Positions 50,568 to 59,537 of a stretch of 64,000 bases of DNA are shown here, one piece after another. A program made the position numbers and the translations under genes. The notes under the pieces are model-generated. The model worked only from the letters and a program-made list of their open reading frames with translations. It was not told where the DNA came from and ran no database searches. This DNA is from Thermodesulfobacteriota bacterium (lineage in GTDB: Bacteria; Desulfobacterota; Desulfobacteria; Desulfobacterales; Desulfosudaceae), in NCBI GenBank assembly GCA_040753795.1, contig JBFMDX010000004.1:62001-126000 (forward strand), given 5' to 3'. Every line of letters starts with the position of its first letter. Within the stretch, counting starts at the first letter, position 1.

Positions 50568-52043
50568 ATGGAAAAACAAGAAAAATTCTCTTTACCATCA
50601 GGGGCAACGGAAAACCCGGCTTTTCGGGAACTGCTGGAGCAGATCAGCAACACCAGAGAAATGCGGTTGCTGGCCGGAAACCTTATCCCCGAGCTGATCC
50701 GCCTGTGGGCGGTCAGCGGAACCGGCGCGGGCATGGCCAGAAGCACCTTCCGGAAAAGCGTCGCGGCTGCTGCCGGCGGTAGCATCAGAAACGCCATGCT
50801 GGATGAACAAGGGCTGGCCCAGGCGCCGGAACTGCATACGCTTGCGGGCGATCCGGGGTTCGCACGCCGGGCCTCCGCCCAGGCCGGGGAAATGGCCGGC
50901 AGCGTGCTGGCCGTGCTGACGAAAACCGCCGGAGTGATCGAAAGCCTTGACGTGAACGTGAAAAAGGAGCTGATCGAAACGATCATCCGCGATCTTTCCA
51001 CCGGCAAAAGCGCCACCCTGATCACCTCCTGCCTGCGCGCCGTAAACGACATTCATAAAAACGAACCCGGGTTCCTGGCCCGCGTTCTGGCCCCGGAGTT
51101 TGAAAAATGGCTCCGTAACATGGACTTCGGCGAACTAAAAGAGGTCCTCGAATCCAGCACCCCGGGAATTTCCACACTGGTCCAGATGATCAATACGACC
51201 CTGTGGAAATACCCTGCCAAGGTGATCTCGCTGGTGGTTCTGCTGCCCTCCTTCATTAATATAGCCCTGGACGCCATCGCCCAAACAGCCGGCTCCTTCA
51301 ACGAAAAAGGCACTCCCGACATGGTGGCCGACGTCCTGCTCTCCGTTTTAAAAGAAACGGACGCCCGGGCGGTGGCCCGGCTGATTAACGAACAGGCCGA
51401 AATGATCCGGGGCTTTCATGTGGGCTGCGCCCTGATCGGCGAGCCCGGCTCACCCCAGTTGCCCAACGATCTGTCCACCGTGCTCGATGCCGTTTTCAAA
51501 GGAATAAACCGTGACGTGCTGTGGAAAGCCAGGGGCGCGCTGGCGGATTTGAAAAGCCAGGCCAGTTGCGCTCTCACGGATGTCCTGGCGGACAATCCGG
51601 ACATACTGACCGGCATCCTGGCCTCGAACAGCGCGGTTCACAATGCCCGCATCCGGGCCATCAGCCACCGGCTGTCCACCCTGGAGGGGTTTGTTCCCGA
51701 GGCCATCACCGGCGCGATGGGTCATTCCCTGGCCGGACTGGATGTTCAGGAAGGCGCCAGTATTATAAATTCCGCGGCCGCGCTCCTGACCCGGCTGCTT
51801 GACGCCCGGCCTGAAGAAATCAAAGACAAGGCCAAAGCCCTGGTTGACGCCCTGGATCTCTACGGTGTTTCGCAGCTCATGGAAACAACCGGAGCGGTGG
51901 TCGGCCAGGCCCTTCGGCCGCTGGCCCGGGCCGTCGTCCCCGGTCTGGCGCGGGGGCTCTTCAGTGCCCTGACGGCCGAGGATGACGAATTCGAGGATAC
52001 CGCTGAAGCCGCACGGAAGACGCTGGCTGATTTACTCAAGTAA
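50568..52043 (+). CDS. Unknown helical protein in the reductase operon
   Basis: A 491-aa protein I do not recognise. It is almost entirely predicted alpha-helical, Ala/Leu-rich, with repeated patterns of 30-40 residues ('ELIETIIRDLSTGKSATLITSCLRAVNDIHKNEPG', 'MVADVLLSVLKETDARAVARLINEQAEMIRGF'). One hydrophobic stretch is 'VISLVVLLPSFINIALDAIA' (near residues 222-241). There are no Fe-S cysteine motifs and no signal peptide. It lies 4 nt after the GntR gene and 16 nt before the first reductase subunit, so it belongs to the operon. A scaffold or chaperone for the reductase complex is a guess. Confidence 0.55.
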   Translation: MEKQEKFSLPSGATENPAFRELLEQISNTREMRLLAGNLIPELIRLWAVSGTGAGMARSTFRKSVAAAAGGSIRNAMLDEQGLAQAPELHTLAGDPGFARRASAQAGEMAGSVLAVLTKTAGVIESLDVNVKKELIETIIRDLSTGKSATLITSCLRAVNDIHKNEPGFLARVLAPEFEKWLRNMDFGELKEVLESSTPGISTLVQMINTTLWKYPAKVISLVVLLPSFINIALDAIAQTAGSFNEKGTPDMVADVLLSVLKETDARAVARLINEQAEMIRGFHVGCALIGEPGSPQLPNDLSTVLDAVFKGINRDVLWKARGALADLKSQASCALTDVLADNPDILTGILASNSAVHNARIRAISHRLSTLEGFVPEAITGAMGHSLAGLDVQEGASIINSAAALLTRLLDARPEEIKDKAKALVDALDLYGVSQLMETTGAVVGQALRPLARAVVPGLARGLFSALTAEDDEFEDTAEAARKTLADLLK

Positions 52044-52059
52044 AGGGAGGCTGAATATA

Positions 52060-53199
52060 ATGTTTGATTCTTTTTACGAGGCCACGACCACCATTTTCAA
52101 CCAGTCGATTCAGGCCTGGAAGGAAAGCGGTAAAAAAGTCGTCGGCTACACCTGTTCCTATGTGCCGGCGGAAATTTTCTTCGCCGCCGATATTCTGCCG
52201 GTCCGCATCCGGGGCATTGAAACCGAAGGCATGGATATCGGCGACGCCTACTTCGGCCCCTTTATCTGCTCTTTTCCCAAATGCATCCTGCAGCTGGCCG
52301 GCAAGGGCAAATACCGCTTTCTGGACGGCGCCATCATTACCCCCGGCTGCGACGCCATGCGCCGGCTGGACGAATGCTGGCGGAAGGCCGGGGAGGATTA
52401 CCAGGGAATCGTGCCGCCGTTTTTCTATTATTTTGACGTACCCCATAAGACCCTGCCCCACGGCATGAAATGGTTCCAGGAGGAAATCCGGTATCTGATC
52501 GATTTCGTGCAAAAGCACTTCGGTCTCTCCATCAGCGACGAGGCCCTGCGAAAAGCCATCGCGCTTTACAACCAGGGCCGGCAGATGCTCCGGGAGCTGG
52601 AGGAGATCCGTACCCGGGCCGACGTGCCCATTACCGGGACCGAGGCGTTTGCCGTGACCGTGGCCGGCACGGTCATGCCCCGGGACGTGTACACGGAAAA
52701 ACTGGGCCGGCTCCTGGAAAGCCTCAAGACCCGACCGCCGGTTTCGGCCGGAAAAAAGCGGCTCATGGTCATCGGCAGCATCAGCGACGACATTGAGATC
52801 GTCGAGCTGATCGAAAAAAATCCCAACGCCCTGGTGGTGGCCGAAAACCTCTGCTTCGGCGTGCGCTACGAGGGAAACCTGGTGGCGGAAACCGGCGATC
52901 CGGTCATGGCCATGGCCGAGAGCTATCTGGGCGAGTGTACCTGCCCCCGGATGTTCGGCAAGTACCCGGAGCGACTGGAAATCCTCAAGGAAAAAATCGC
53001 CGCTGCCGCCATCGACGGCGTCATCATGCAGAACATCCGTTTCTGTGACCTGCACGGATCGGAACACGGTCTGCTGGAGCGGGACCTGGAAAAAGCGGGC
53101 ATTCCCTGCCTGAAAATCGAACGGGAATACGGCCCGCTGACGGACACCGGCCGCATGCAGATGAGAATTCAGGCCTTTCTGGAGAGAATCTCCAAATAG
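52060..53199 (+). CDS. 2-hydroxyacyl-CoA dehydratase / benzoyl-CoA reductase family subunit (BzdN/BcrC-like)
   Basis: A 379-aa Fe-S subunit of the HgdB/BcrC family. Likely cluster-ligand cysteines are in 'VVGYTCSYVPAEIFFAADILPVRI' (about Cys32), 'ITPGCDAMRRLDE' and 'QNIRFCDLHGSE'. Its size fits BzdN (about 380 aa) of the Azoarcus-type class I benzoyl-CoA reductase. Start 52060 has GGGAGG 9 nt upstream. The frame is open earlier, inside the preceding gene. With the next three genes it follows the order bzdN-O-P-Q. The actual substrate may be benzoyl-CoA, a substituted aroyl-CoA or another acyl-CoA. Confidence 0.85.
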   Translation: MFDSFYEATTTIFNQSIQAWKESGKKVVGYTCSYVPAEIFFAADILPVRIRGIETEGMDIGDAYFGPFICSFPKCILQLAGKGKYRFLDGAIITPGCDAMRRLDECWRKAGEDYQGIVPPFFYYFDVPHKTLPHGMKWFQEEIRYLIDFVQKHFGLSISDEALRKAIALYNQGRQMLRELEEIRTRADVPITGTEAFAVTVAGTVMPRDVYTEKLGRLLESLKTRPPVSAGKKRLMVIGSISDDIEIVELIEKNPNALVVAENLCFGVRYEGNLVAETGDPVMAMAESYLGECTCPRMFGKYPERLEILKEKIAAAAIDGVIMQNIRFCDLHGSEHGLLERDLEKAGIPCLKIEREYGPLTDTGRMQMRIQAFLERISK

Positions 53200-53226
53200 A
53201 ACCTACCGAAATTCAGGAGGACGGGT

Positions 53227-54627
53227 ATGAGAGCGGAAGTAAAGGAATATAATTTTGACTGGATGATGAACCGCGGCGTCGCGGCGGCTTCTCTGGCCGC
53301 GGACGGTACGGTCAAGGAAAGGGATCTTTTGCTGCGGTATGTGCCCTACTTCAAAGGCCCCCTGGAGGCCATTCTGGGGGAAGGCGAGCCGGGCGCGGAG
53401 TTTCTGAAAATGATGGCCAAATTCTTCGATAACCTGCTGACGGCCCACCAGAAAGGGAAAAAAATCGCCGCCACCACCTTTTGCTTTTCCCCGGCGATCC
53501 TTTATGCCGTGGACGCCGTGCCGGTGACCTTTGAAATCCTCACCGCCCTGGCCAGCATGATGTGGAAACGCGGCGCCTTCGACTACCTGGATTTCGCCTG
53601 CGAGGCCGGCCTGACGGAAACCTCCTGTTCCTCGCAGAGAGGCGCCATCGGCGCCTATTTCGCGGGGCTGGGAGAAGAACCCGACTTCATGGTCTGCGAC
53701 ACGCCCGGCGTCTGCGACACCAACGCCAATGCCTTTGCCTTTGCCTCCAACTACCTCAACAAACCCTTCTTCCAGCTCAACTATCCCCAGCGACTCAATG
53801 ACGGCCGCACCAGCCAGTATCATATCGACGATTTCAAGGCGCTGATCACGTTCCTGGAGGAGCAGACCGGCAACAAGATGGATTACGACCGGCTCAAACG
53901 CGTTCTCCTGGAAGTGGAAAAGCAGGACACCATCATCGCCGACATGGAAGACATGCAGATGGCCGTTCCCAGTCCGGTGCCGCCCCTGTACAACATGTTC
54001 ATCTACGCCGGCCGCTTCATCTGCTCCGGCCTGCCCGAGTACACCACGGCCCTTGAAAAAATGCGGACTGCCGTCCGGCGGAACCTGGAGAACGGAATCT
54101 GCGGCCTGAAATCAGGGGTCGAGAAAAAGCGGTTGTTCATGTGTTATATCGATCACTACACCGTGGACATGACCTTCTGGAAATGGCTCGACTACAAAGG
54201 ACTCTCTCACCTGGGTTCCATCCTGTCCAAAACCTTCATGGAAGGCACGGGCTATACCAAAGACATCGACGGGTCGGCCTATAAAATGGACACCAGTTCC
54301 GAGGAGGCCATGCTCAACAGCATCGCCCAGCTCAACGCCCGCCTGCCCATGGTCCGTTCCATCCGCGGTCCTTATGACCAGCCCAACATGTGGCTGGACG
54401 AAACCCTGGCCGTGGCCCGGGCCTACAAGGCGGATTGCATCATCTACAACGGCACGCCGGGCTGCCGCAACACCTGGGGCATGGTCAAACCGTTTGCCCG
54501 GGATCTTGAAAAAATGGGATATCCGACTTTTATCATGTATGACGACGCTTTTGACGATCGGGTGGAATCGTGGGAAAACACCAGAGCCCGGCTGGAAGAA
54601 TTTTTTACCGTAAGGGGGTTGCTATGA
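53227..54627 (+). CDS. 2-hydroxyacyl-CoA dehydratase / benzoyl-CoA reductase family subunit (BzdO/BcrB-like)
   Basis: A 466-aa larger subunit. Conserved features are 'TTFCFSPAILYAVDAVPVTFE' (Fe-S Cys), 'EAGLTETSCSSQRGAIGAYFAG', 'VCDTPGVCDTNANAFAFASNY', 'MDTSSEEAMLNSIAQLNAR' and 'YNGTPGCRNTWGMVKPFARDLEKMG'. Its size matches BzdO/BcrB. With the 379-aa subunit it would form the catalytic heterodimer that receives electrons from the ATP-driven activator. AGGAGG precedes the ATG. The stop overlaps the activase ATG by 4 nt. Confidence 0.85.
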   Translation: MRAEVKEYNFDWMMNRGVAAASLAADGTVKERDLLLRYVPYFKGPLEAILGEGEPGAEFLKMMAKFFDNLLTAHQKGKKIAATTFCFSPAILYAVDAVPVTFEILTALASMMWKRGAFDYLDFACEAGLTETSCSSQRGAIGAYFAGLGEEPDFMVCDTPGVCDTNANAFAFASNYLNKPFFQLNYPQRLNDGRTSQYHIDDFKALITFLEEQTGNKMDYDRLKRVLLEVEKQDTIIADMEDMQMAVPSPVPPLYNMFIYAGRFICSGLPEYTTALEKMRTAVRRNLENGICGLKSGVEKKRLFMCYIDHYTVDMTFWKWLDYKGLSHLGSILSKTFMEGTGYTKDIDGSAYKMDTSSEEAMLNSIAQLNARLPMVRSIRGPYDQPNMWLDETLAVARAYKADCIIYNGTPGCRNTWGMVKPFARDLEKMGYPTFIMYDDAFDDRVESWENTRARLEEFFTVRGLL

Positions 54628-55466
54628 GTATTGTCGCCGGATGCGATGTCGGTTCGCTGACATCCAAGGCCGTTATCATGAACGGCCAGAAAATTATCGG
54701 ATCAGCTATCATCCGCTCCAAGGCCCGGCCCGAGGAGTCGGCCATGGCGGCCATGGATGAGGCCCTGGGGTCGGCCGCAAAGGCGGCGGCCATGGACAAA
54801 CCCCTGGCGGCGGCCGGGACAACACTGAACCAGATCGCCTATTCCGTCGGTACCGGATACGGCCGGGATAAAATACCCTTCATCAACGAAACCCGCTCGG
54901 AAATCGCCTGCCACGGCAAAGGCGCCCGCTGGATGGTGCCGACGGTGAGAACCGTGATCGACATCGGCGGTCAGGACTGCAAGGCCATCAAGTTAAATGA
55001 CGCCGGCGAAGTGGAAAATTTCATCACCAACGACAAATGCGCCTCGGGCACCGGCCGCTTTCTGGAGGTCATGGCCGATGTCCTGAATGTGGGCATCCAT
55101 GAGCTGGGAGAAATGTCCGCCCGGGCGCGTTCCCCGATCATGCTGGCCTCCACCTGTACGGTCTGGGCCCAGGCGGATGTCATCAAGTACCTGAACTCGG
55201 GGTACCTGCTGGAAGATATCGGCGCCGGCATCAACAGCGCCATGGCCAAGCGGGTGGCCATCCTGGCCAACACCATCAAGGTGGAAAAAGAGATCTGCAT
55301 GACCGGCGGCGTGGCCAAAAACAGCGGCGTGGTCGCCACCCTGGAAAAGATTCTCGGGCACCGCATCCGGAAAATCAGGCGGGCCGATCCCCAACTGGCG
55401 GGCGCCATTGGAGCGGCGGTATTCGCGTTTGAAAAACTCAATGGGCAGCAGGGAGAAAAGATATGA
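54624..55466 (+). CDS. BadF/BcrA-type activator ATPase 1 (BzdP-like)
   Basis: A 280-aa ASKHA-fold ATPase. 'AGCDVGSLTSKAVIM' is phosphate loop 1, 'VIDIGGQDCKAIKL' phosphate 2, and 'MTGGVAKNSGV' the adenosine motif. The bridging [4Fe-4S] cysteines are in 'NDKCASGTGRFLEVM' and 'ASTCTVWAQADV'. ATP hydrolysis drives low-potential electron transfer to the partner subunits. It overlaps the preceding and following genes (ATGA each) and probably forms a heterodimer with the next gene product, as BzdP/BzdQ or BcrA/BcrD do. Confidence 0.9.
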   Translation: MSIVAGCDVGSLTSKAVIMNGQKIIGSAIIRSKARPEESAMAAMDEALGSAAKAAAMDKPLAAAGTTLNQIAYSVGTGYGRDKIPFINETRSEIACHGKGARWMVPTVRTVIDIGGQDCKAIKLNDAGEVENFITNDKCASGTGRFLEVMADVLNVGIHELGEMSARARSPIMLASTCTVWAQADVIKYLNSGYLLEDIGAGINSAMAKRVAILANTIKVEKEICMTGGVAKNSGVVATLEKILGHRIRKIRRADPQLAGAIGAAVFAFEKLNGQQGEKI

Positions 55467-56245
55467 TTACAGCAGGCTGTGATATCGGTTCGCTGACCGC
55501 CAAGGCCGTTATATTAAAAGACAATAAAATAATCGGCCAGGAAGTGATCCGCGTCAAAACCAATCCGGCGGAATCCGCCAACGAGGTCCTGCGGCTGGCC
55601 CTTGAAAAGGCCGGGGTTTCCCAGTCGGATATCCGGGCCGCGGTCGGTACCGGTTACGGCAAGGATCATATCTCCTTTGCCGCTTCGACCCAGTCCGAAA
55701 TCTCCTGCCACGCCAAGGGCGCCTGGTGGAACCTGCCGTCAGTCCGCACCATCATCGACATCGGCGGTCAGGACGCCAAGGCCATCCGCATCGATGAAAA
55801 AGGCAACGTCGCCCGCTATATTTATAATGACAAATGCGCTGCCGGCACCGGCCGTTTTCTTGAGGTCATGGCCAGGGCGATGGAAGTGAAGCTGGAAGAG
55901 ATGGGCGCTCTTTCCGCGCAGGCAAAGGAAAAAATCCGGATTTCCAACCAGTGCGTCATCTTCGCCGAAACCGAGGTGGTCTCGCTGATCAACGAAGGAC
56001 GGGATGTCCGCGATATCATCAACGGCCTGCACCATGCCATGGCCAACCGGGTGGCATCCCTGGCCAAAAGCATCGAGGTTCACGAAGACGTGGTCATGAC
56101 CGGCGGCGTGGCCAAAAACAGCGGCATGTTCAACGCCCTGTCCGAAGGACTGGGGGTTCCGGTCAAGGCCCTGCCCATCGATCCGCAGATCAACGGCGCC
56201 CTGGGCGCCGCCCTGTTCGCCGCGGAACTGGCGGCCGGAAAGTGA
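55463..56245 (+). CDS. BadG/BcrD-type activator ATPase 2 (BzdQ-like)
   Basis: A 260-aa ASKHA ATPase paralogous to the previous one. It has 'AGCDIGSLTAKAVIL', 'IIDIGGQDAKAIRID', Fe-S cysteines in 'NDKCAAGTGRFLEVM' and 'SNQCVIFAETEV', and 'MTGGVAKNSGMFNALS'. All nucleotide and cluster motifs are intact. Together with the upstream ATPase it would make the electron-activating module of the class I reductase. It is followed by the 246-aa Cys-motif protein 9 nt later. Confidence 0.9.
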   Translation: MITAGCDIGSLTAKAVILKDNKIIGQEVIRVKTNPAESANEVLRLALEKAGVSQSDIRAAVGTGYGKDHISFAASTQSEISCHAKGAWWNLPSVRTIIDIGGQDAKAIRIDEKGNVARYIYNDKCAAGTGRFLEVMARAMEVKLEEMGALSAQAKEKIRISNQCVIFAETEVVSLINEGRDVRDIINGLHHAMANRVASLAKSIEVHEDVVMTGGVAKNSGMFNALSEGLGVPVKALPIDPQINGALGAALFAAELAAGK

Positions 56246-56254
56246 CGTCCGCAC

Positions 56255-56995
56255 ATGGGCCTGTTTGATCATCACCTGGAGCAGATCAGGGCGTTTCTTG
56301 GCACCCGGACCGGACAATCGCCGGAAATGGTGTTTACCGCCGCGCCCGACCCGGACTGGCCTTCCGGCGGTAACAGCAATCTGGTGCTGTCGGCCGACAC
56401 GGCCGTGGAGCTGGGCAGCCCTAAAACCGCCGCCACCTCGTTTCTGCTGTGGACGGACCGCCCCGCCGCCGTCGATCACGGCAAAATCCACCTGATCGGA
56501 CCGGACATCTTCCGGGAAACCCGGCCGCTGACCCCTTTTGGTAAAGCGGTTCTGGTGGAGGTTTCCGGTTTTGACGAAACCAACAGCTACGATCGCTGGC
56601 GGGAGATGGAACTGGCCAAGTACGATGTCAGCCTGGCCGGCTACATGATGCGGGCGGTATCCCAGTACCAGCGGGAGTGGAGCCGGATCAGCCGGAAAGC
56701 GGTGGCTGACGGCTTTTCCCTTGCCCTGCTGGGCGGCTCCCTAATCCGGGAGTTGAGGAAAAAGCCCTATGTCCGGGGCGTGGAAATCGTTTTTGTCACC
56801 TCGACCGAAGCGGATGTGCTGGCCCTGAAGACCATCGGCGACGGCGTGGCGGAAATCACCGGCGCCATGAACAAAATGGTCGAGGAGATGGATTTTGATT
56901 GTTCGTCCTGCGAATTCAAGCCGGTCTGTGACGATGTGTCGGAACTGCGCAGCATGCGCAAGGCCATGAAGGAAAAAACAAAAACCAGCGGATGA
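56255..56995 (+). CDS. Unknown protein with C-terminal CxxCx5C motif, faint resemblance to acetyl-CoA synthase beta region
   Basis: A 246-aa protein not clearly assigned. The middle contains 'AGYMMRAVSQYQREWSRISRKAVADGFSLALLGGSLIRELR' and 'VEIVFVTSTEADVLALKTIGDGVAEITGAMNKM'. The end is 'DFDCSSCEFKPVCDDVSELRSMRKAMKE', giving CxxCx5C at about residues 217-226. This order reminds me of a segment of the CODH/ACS beta subunit (CdhC/AcsB), but the protein lacks the rest of that enzyme. It sits between the two reductase/activase modules and may be an electron-transfer or scaffold protein. That is inference. No strong ribosome site. Confidence 0.5.
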   Translation: MGLFDHHLEQIRAFLGTRTGQSPEMVFTAAPDPDWPSGGNSNLVLSADTAVELGSPKTAATSFLLWTDRPAAVDHGKIHLIGPDIFRETRPLTPFGKAVLVEVSGFDETNSYDRWREMELAKYDVSLAGYMMRAVSQYQREWSRISRKAVADGFSLALLGGSLIRELRKKPYVRGVEIVFVTSTEADVLALKTIGDGVAEITGAMNKMVEEMDFDCSSCEFKPVCDDVSELRSMRKAMKEKTKTSG

Positions 56996-57004
56996 AAGTG
57001 TCGG

Positions 57005-58123
57005 ATGAAAACCAACCTGTTTGACCCTTTTCTGGAAGAACCCGCCGGCCCCCTGGTCCAGCAGGCCATGGAAAACGGCGGCATCGCCGTCGGCTACACG
57101 TGCAGCTACGTCCCGTCCGTGCTGCTGTCAATTCCGCCGCTGTTTCCTGTCCGAATGCGGGCTCCGGGAGCGTCCGGAACGGAACTGGCCGATATTTATC
57201 TGTCCAAGCTGACCTGCTCCTACACCCGCAGCCTGCTGGAATTTTCCATGGATTTTCGCTATGACTTTCTGGGCGGCTGGGTCCATGCCGCCAGCTGCGA
57301 CCACCTGCGGCGGCTGAACGACAACATGACCTACCTGCTGTCCCCGGATTTTTCCCACATCATCGACGTGCCGCACCGGGCCGGAAAAGAAGGGTTGGAC
57401 TGGTTCCTGGAGGAGCTGAAAATTCTGATCGGGCGGCTTGAAACTCACTTTGGCCTGACCATCTCCGACGACGATCTTGCCCGGGCCATTGCCGATTACA
57501 ATAACTTTGTCGGGCTGCTGACCTCCGTTGCCGAGCGCCGCAAAGAAGACCTTCCGCCGCTGTCAGGAACGGAATTTCATAAAATGATGCTGGCGGCTTT
57601 CACCTCTCCCCGCCATCTGATCCGGAAACCCATCGAAACCTTTCGGGACAGCGTCCGGGAACGGAAAAACATCAAGGCCCCGCGGGCCCGGCTGATGCTG
57701 GTCGGCGGGCAGATGGACGATCCCCGCTATATCGATACCATCGAATCCACCGGCGCCGTGGTGGTGGCCGACCGGTTCTGCACCGGCTCCATCCCCGGGC
57801 TGGATCCCATTGGTCCGGCGGAATCTCCGCTTCGCGCCATCGCGGAGCACACGCTGCTGGCCCCCTCCTGCCCGCGCATGATGGAGGATTTTGACCGGCG
57901 GCTGAAACAGATCGTGGACACGGCCGCGGCCTACCGAGTGGACGGCATCCTTCTGGAGTTTATCAAATTCTGCGACACCTGGGGCGTCGAGTCAGCCTCG
58001 CTGGTGGCCGCCTTGCGGGAATCCGGTCTCCGGGTTTTATCTCTGGAACGGGAATACAGCGGCACCGGCCTGGGACAGCTTCAGACCCGGGTACAGGCCT
58101 TTCTGGAAAGCATGGGAAAATAA
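57005..58123 (+). CDS. 2-hydroxyacyl-CoA dehydratase family small subunit, second module
   Basis: A 372-aa paralogue of the BzdN/BcrC-like protein at 52060. It has 'AVGYTCSYVPSVLLSIPPLFPVRM', 'HAASCDHLRRLND', 'SPDFSHIIDVPHRAGKEGLDWF' and 'LLEFIKFCDTWGVESA', so the three family cysteines are kept. It is clearly diverged from the first copy (for example PGCD becomes ASCD), so it is unlikely to be redundant. It lies 9 nt after the 246-aa gene and 2 nt before its partner. The substrate is unknown. Confidence 0.85.
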   Translation: MKTNLFDPFLEEPAGPLVQQAMENGGIAVGYTCSYVPSVLLSIPPLFPVRMRAPGASGTELADIYLSKLTCSYTRSLLEFSMDFRYDFLGGWVHAASCDHLRRLNDNMTYLLSPDFSHIIDVPHRAGKEGLDWFLEELKILIGRLETHFGLTISDDDLARAIADYNNFVGLLTSVAERRKEDLPPLSGTEFHKMMLAAFTSPRHLIRKPIETFRDSVRERKNIKAPRARLMLVGGQMDDPRYIDTIESTGAVVVADRFCTGSIPGLDPIGPAESPLRAIAEHTLLAPSCPRMMEDFDRRLKQIVDTAAAYRVDGILLEFIKFCDTWGVESASLVAALRESGLRVLSLEREYSGTGLGQLQTRVQAFLESMGK

Positions 58124-58125
58124 TA

Positions 58126-59526
58126 ATGAACCTTGTCCGCTCGACGCTATATGCCAAACACGTGATTTCGAACTGGACGGCCATCGCCGGCATGGGCTGG
58201 CGCAACGGTCCGATAAAAACCCTTCGCAATCTTGAGCGTTATCCCTGGATGAAGGTCTTGCTGCGGGCCAACCTGCTAAACGAAAAATTCGGAAAAAACC
58301 GGGATGACGCTTATTATGAAGCCACCCTGCTGGTGATTTCCTATGTGGTCAAGGGGTTTGTCGAAATTCTGGACGACATGTTCCTGCGGGGCGAACGGCT
58401 GATCATTCACGAGGACATGGTTCCGCCGGAAATTTTTCGGGCCATGGGGCTGACGCCGTTCATGGCCGAACTCCTGGGCATCGCCCTGCCCATGATCGAT
58501 CCCCATGCCGTGGAACCATACATCGACCGCTCGGAAAACGCGGGCGTGCCGCCGGATGTCTGCAGTCTGCCCAAGAGCACCATGGGTTTCGTCCTGGCCG
58601 GTGAGCTACCCCCGGGCCTGGCGCTGATCTCCTCCAACCTGCCCTGCGACGGCGGCATGTCGTCCTATACCCTGATTGAGCGCACCCTTAACCTGCCAAC
58701 GTTCCGACTGGACATTCCCCATCATTTCTACAACGACCGGGCGAGAGACTATTTTACGGAAGAACTGCGGCGGCTTATCCGCTGGCTGGAGACCCACACC
58801 CCGGGAAAAATGAACTGGGACAGGCTGGCCGCCATCTGCAATGAACGGAACCGCATGGTGGAGCAGGAACTGGAGCTTTGGGACATGCTCAAAACCCGGC
58901 CGGCGCCGCTGGCCGCCGAACCGATTTATTTGAGCCATCTCTGGGGCGCCAACGTGTCTCCGGGAAAGCCACAAACCACCCTGCTGTTCAAACGCCTGTG
59001 CGATCTGGCCCGGAAAAACCTTCAGTCCGGAAAAGGCGCCCTTCCCAATGAAAAGTACCGGGCTTTGCTGTGGAACCCGCCGCTGCTGCATGCCGTGGAC
59101 CTGTTTAACTGGGCGGAAACCGCCTACGGCGTATCGCTGATTATCGACAGCATGTCTTACAATCGCCGGGAACCCTATATCGACACCTCCTCCGAAGAGA
59201 CCATGCTGCGGGGCCTGGGCATGAACATCATGGAGGGTCCCATGGCCCGTCACACCCGCGGTCCGGCCCAGAACTATCTGGATGATATTTTCGACATGAT
59301 CAAGCAGTTCGACATTGACATGCTCTGGGTGGCCGGCCACGTAGGCTGTAAAAACACGGCCGCCTTAAACGGCGTGCTGCGGGAAAAATGCCGGGAACAC
59401 AAACTGCCCCTGCTGATCATCAACTACGATTTGAGCGACCCGCGCATCGTCTCCAGAGACGGCATTCTGGAGCAGGTCAACCATTTCATGGAAAACATCA
59501 TGAAGGCCCGGCGCCTGGATATATGA
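58126..59526 (+). CDS. 2-hydroxyacyl-CoA dehydratase family large subunit, second module
   Basis: A 466-aa paralogue of the BzdO/BcrB-like protein, more diverged. 'GVPPDVCSLPKSTMGFVLAG' carries a Cys, followed by 'ISSNLPCDGGMSSYTLIERTLNLPTFRLDIPHHF', 'IDTSSEETMLRGLGMN' and 'VAGHVGCKNTAALNGVLREKC'. The N-terminal family segment 'C.SP.I..A....P' present in the first copy is missing and replaced by a different helical region. The latter may indicate another substrate or electron route. It overlaps the region before the third ATPase gene. Confidence 0.8.
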   Translation: MNLVRSTLYAKHVISNWTAIAGMGWRNGPIKTLRNLERYPWMKVLLRANLLNEKFGKNRDDAYYEATLLVISYVVKGFVEILDDMFLRGERLIIHEDMVPPEIFRAMGLTPFMAELLGIALPMIDPHAVEPYIDRSENAGVPPDVCSLPKSTMGFVLAGELPPGLALISSNLPCDGGMSSYTLIERTLNLPTFRLDIPHHFYNDRARDYFTEELRRLIRWLETHTPGKMNWDRLAAICNERNRMVEQELELWDMLKTRPAPLAAEPIYLSHLWGANVSPGKPQTTLLFKRLCDLARKNLQSGKGALPNEKYRALLWNPPLLHAVDLFNWAETAYGVSLIIDSMSYNRREPYIDTSSEETMLRGLGMNIMEGPMARHTRGPAQNYLDDIFDMIKQFDIDMLWVAGHVGCKNTAALNGVLREKCREHKLPLLIINYDLSDPRIVSRDGILEQVNHFMENIMKARRLDI

Positions 59527-59537
59527 CGGGAGAAAAA

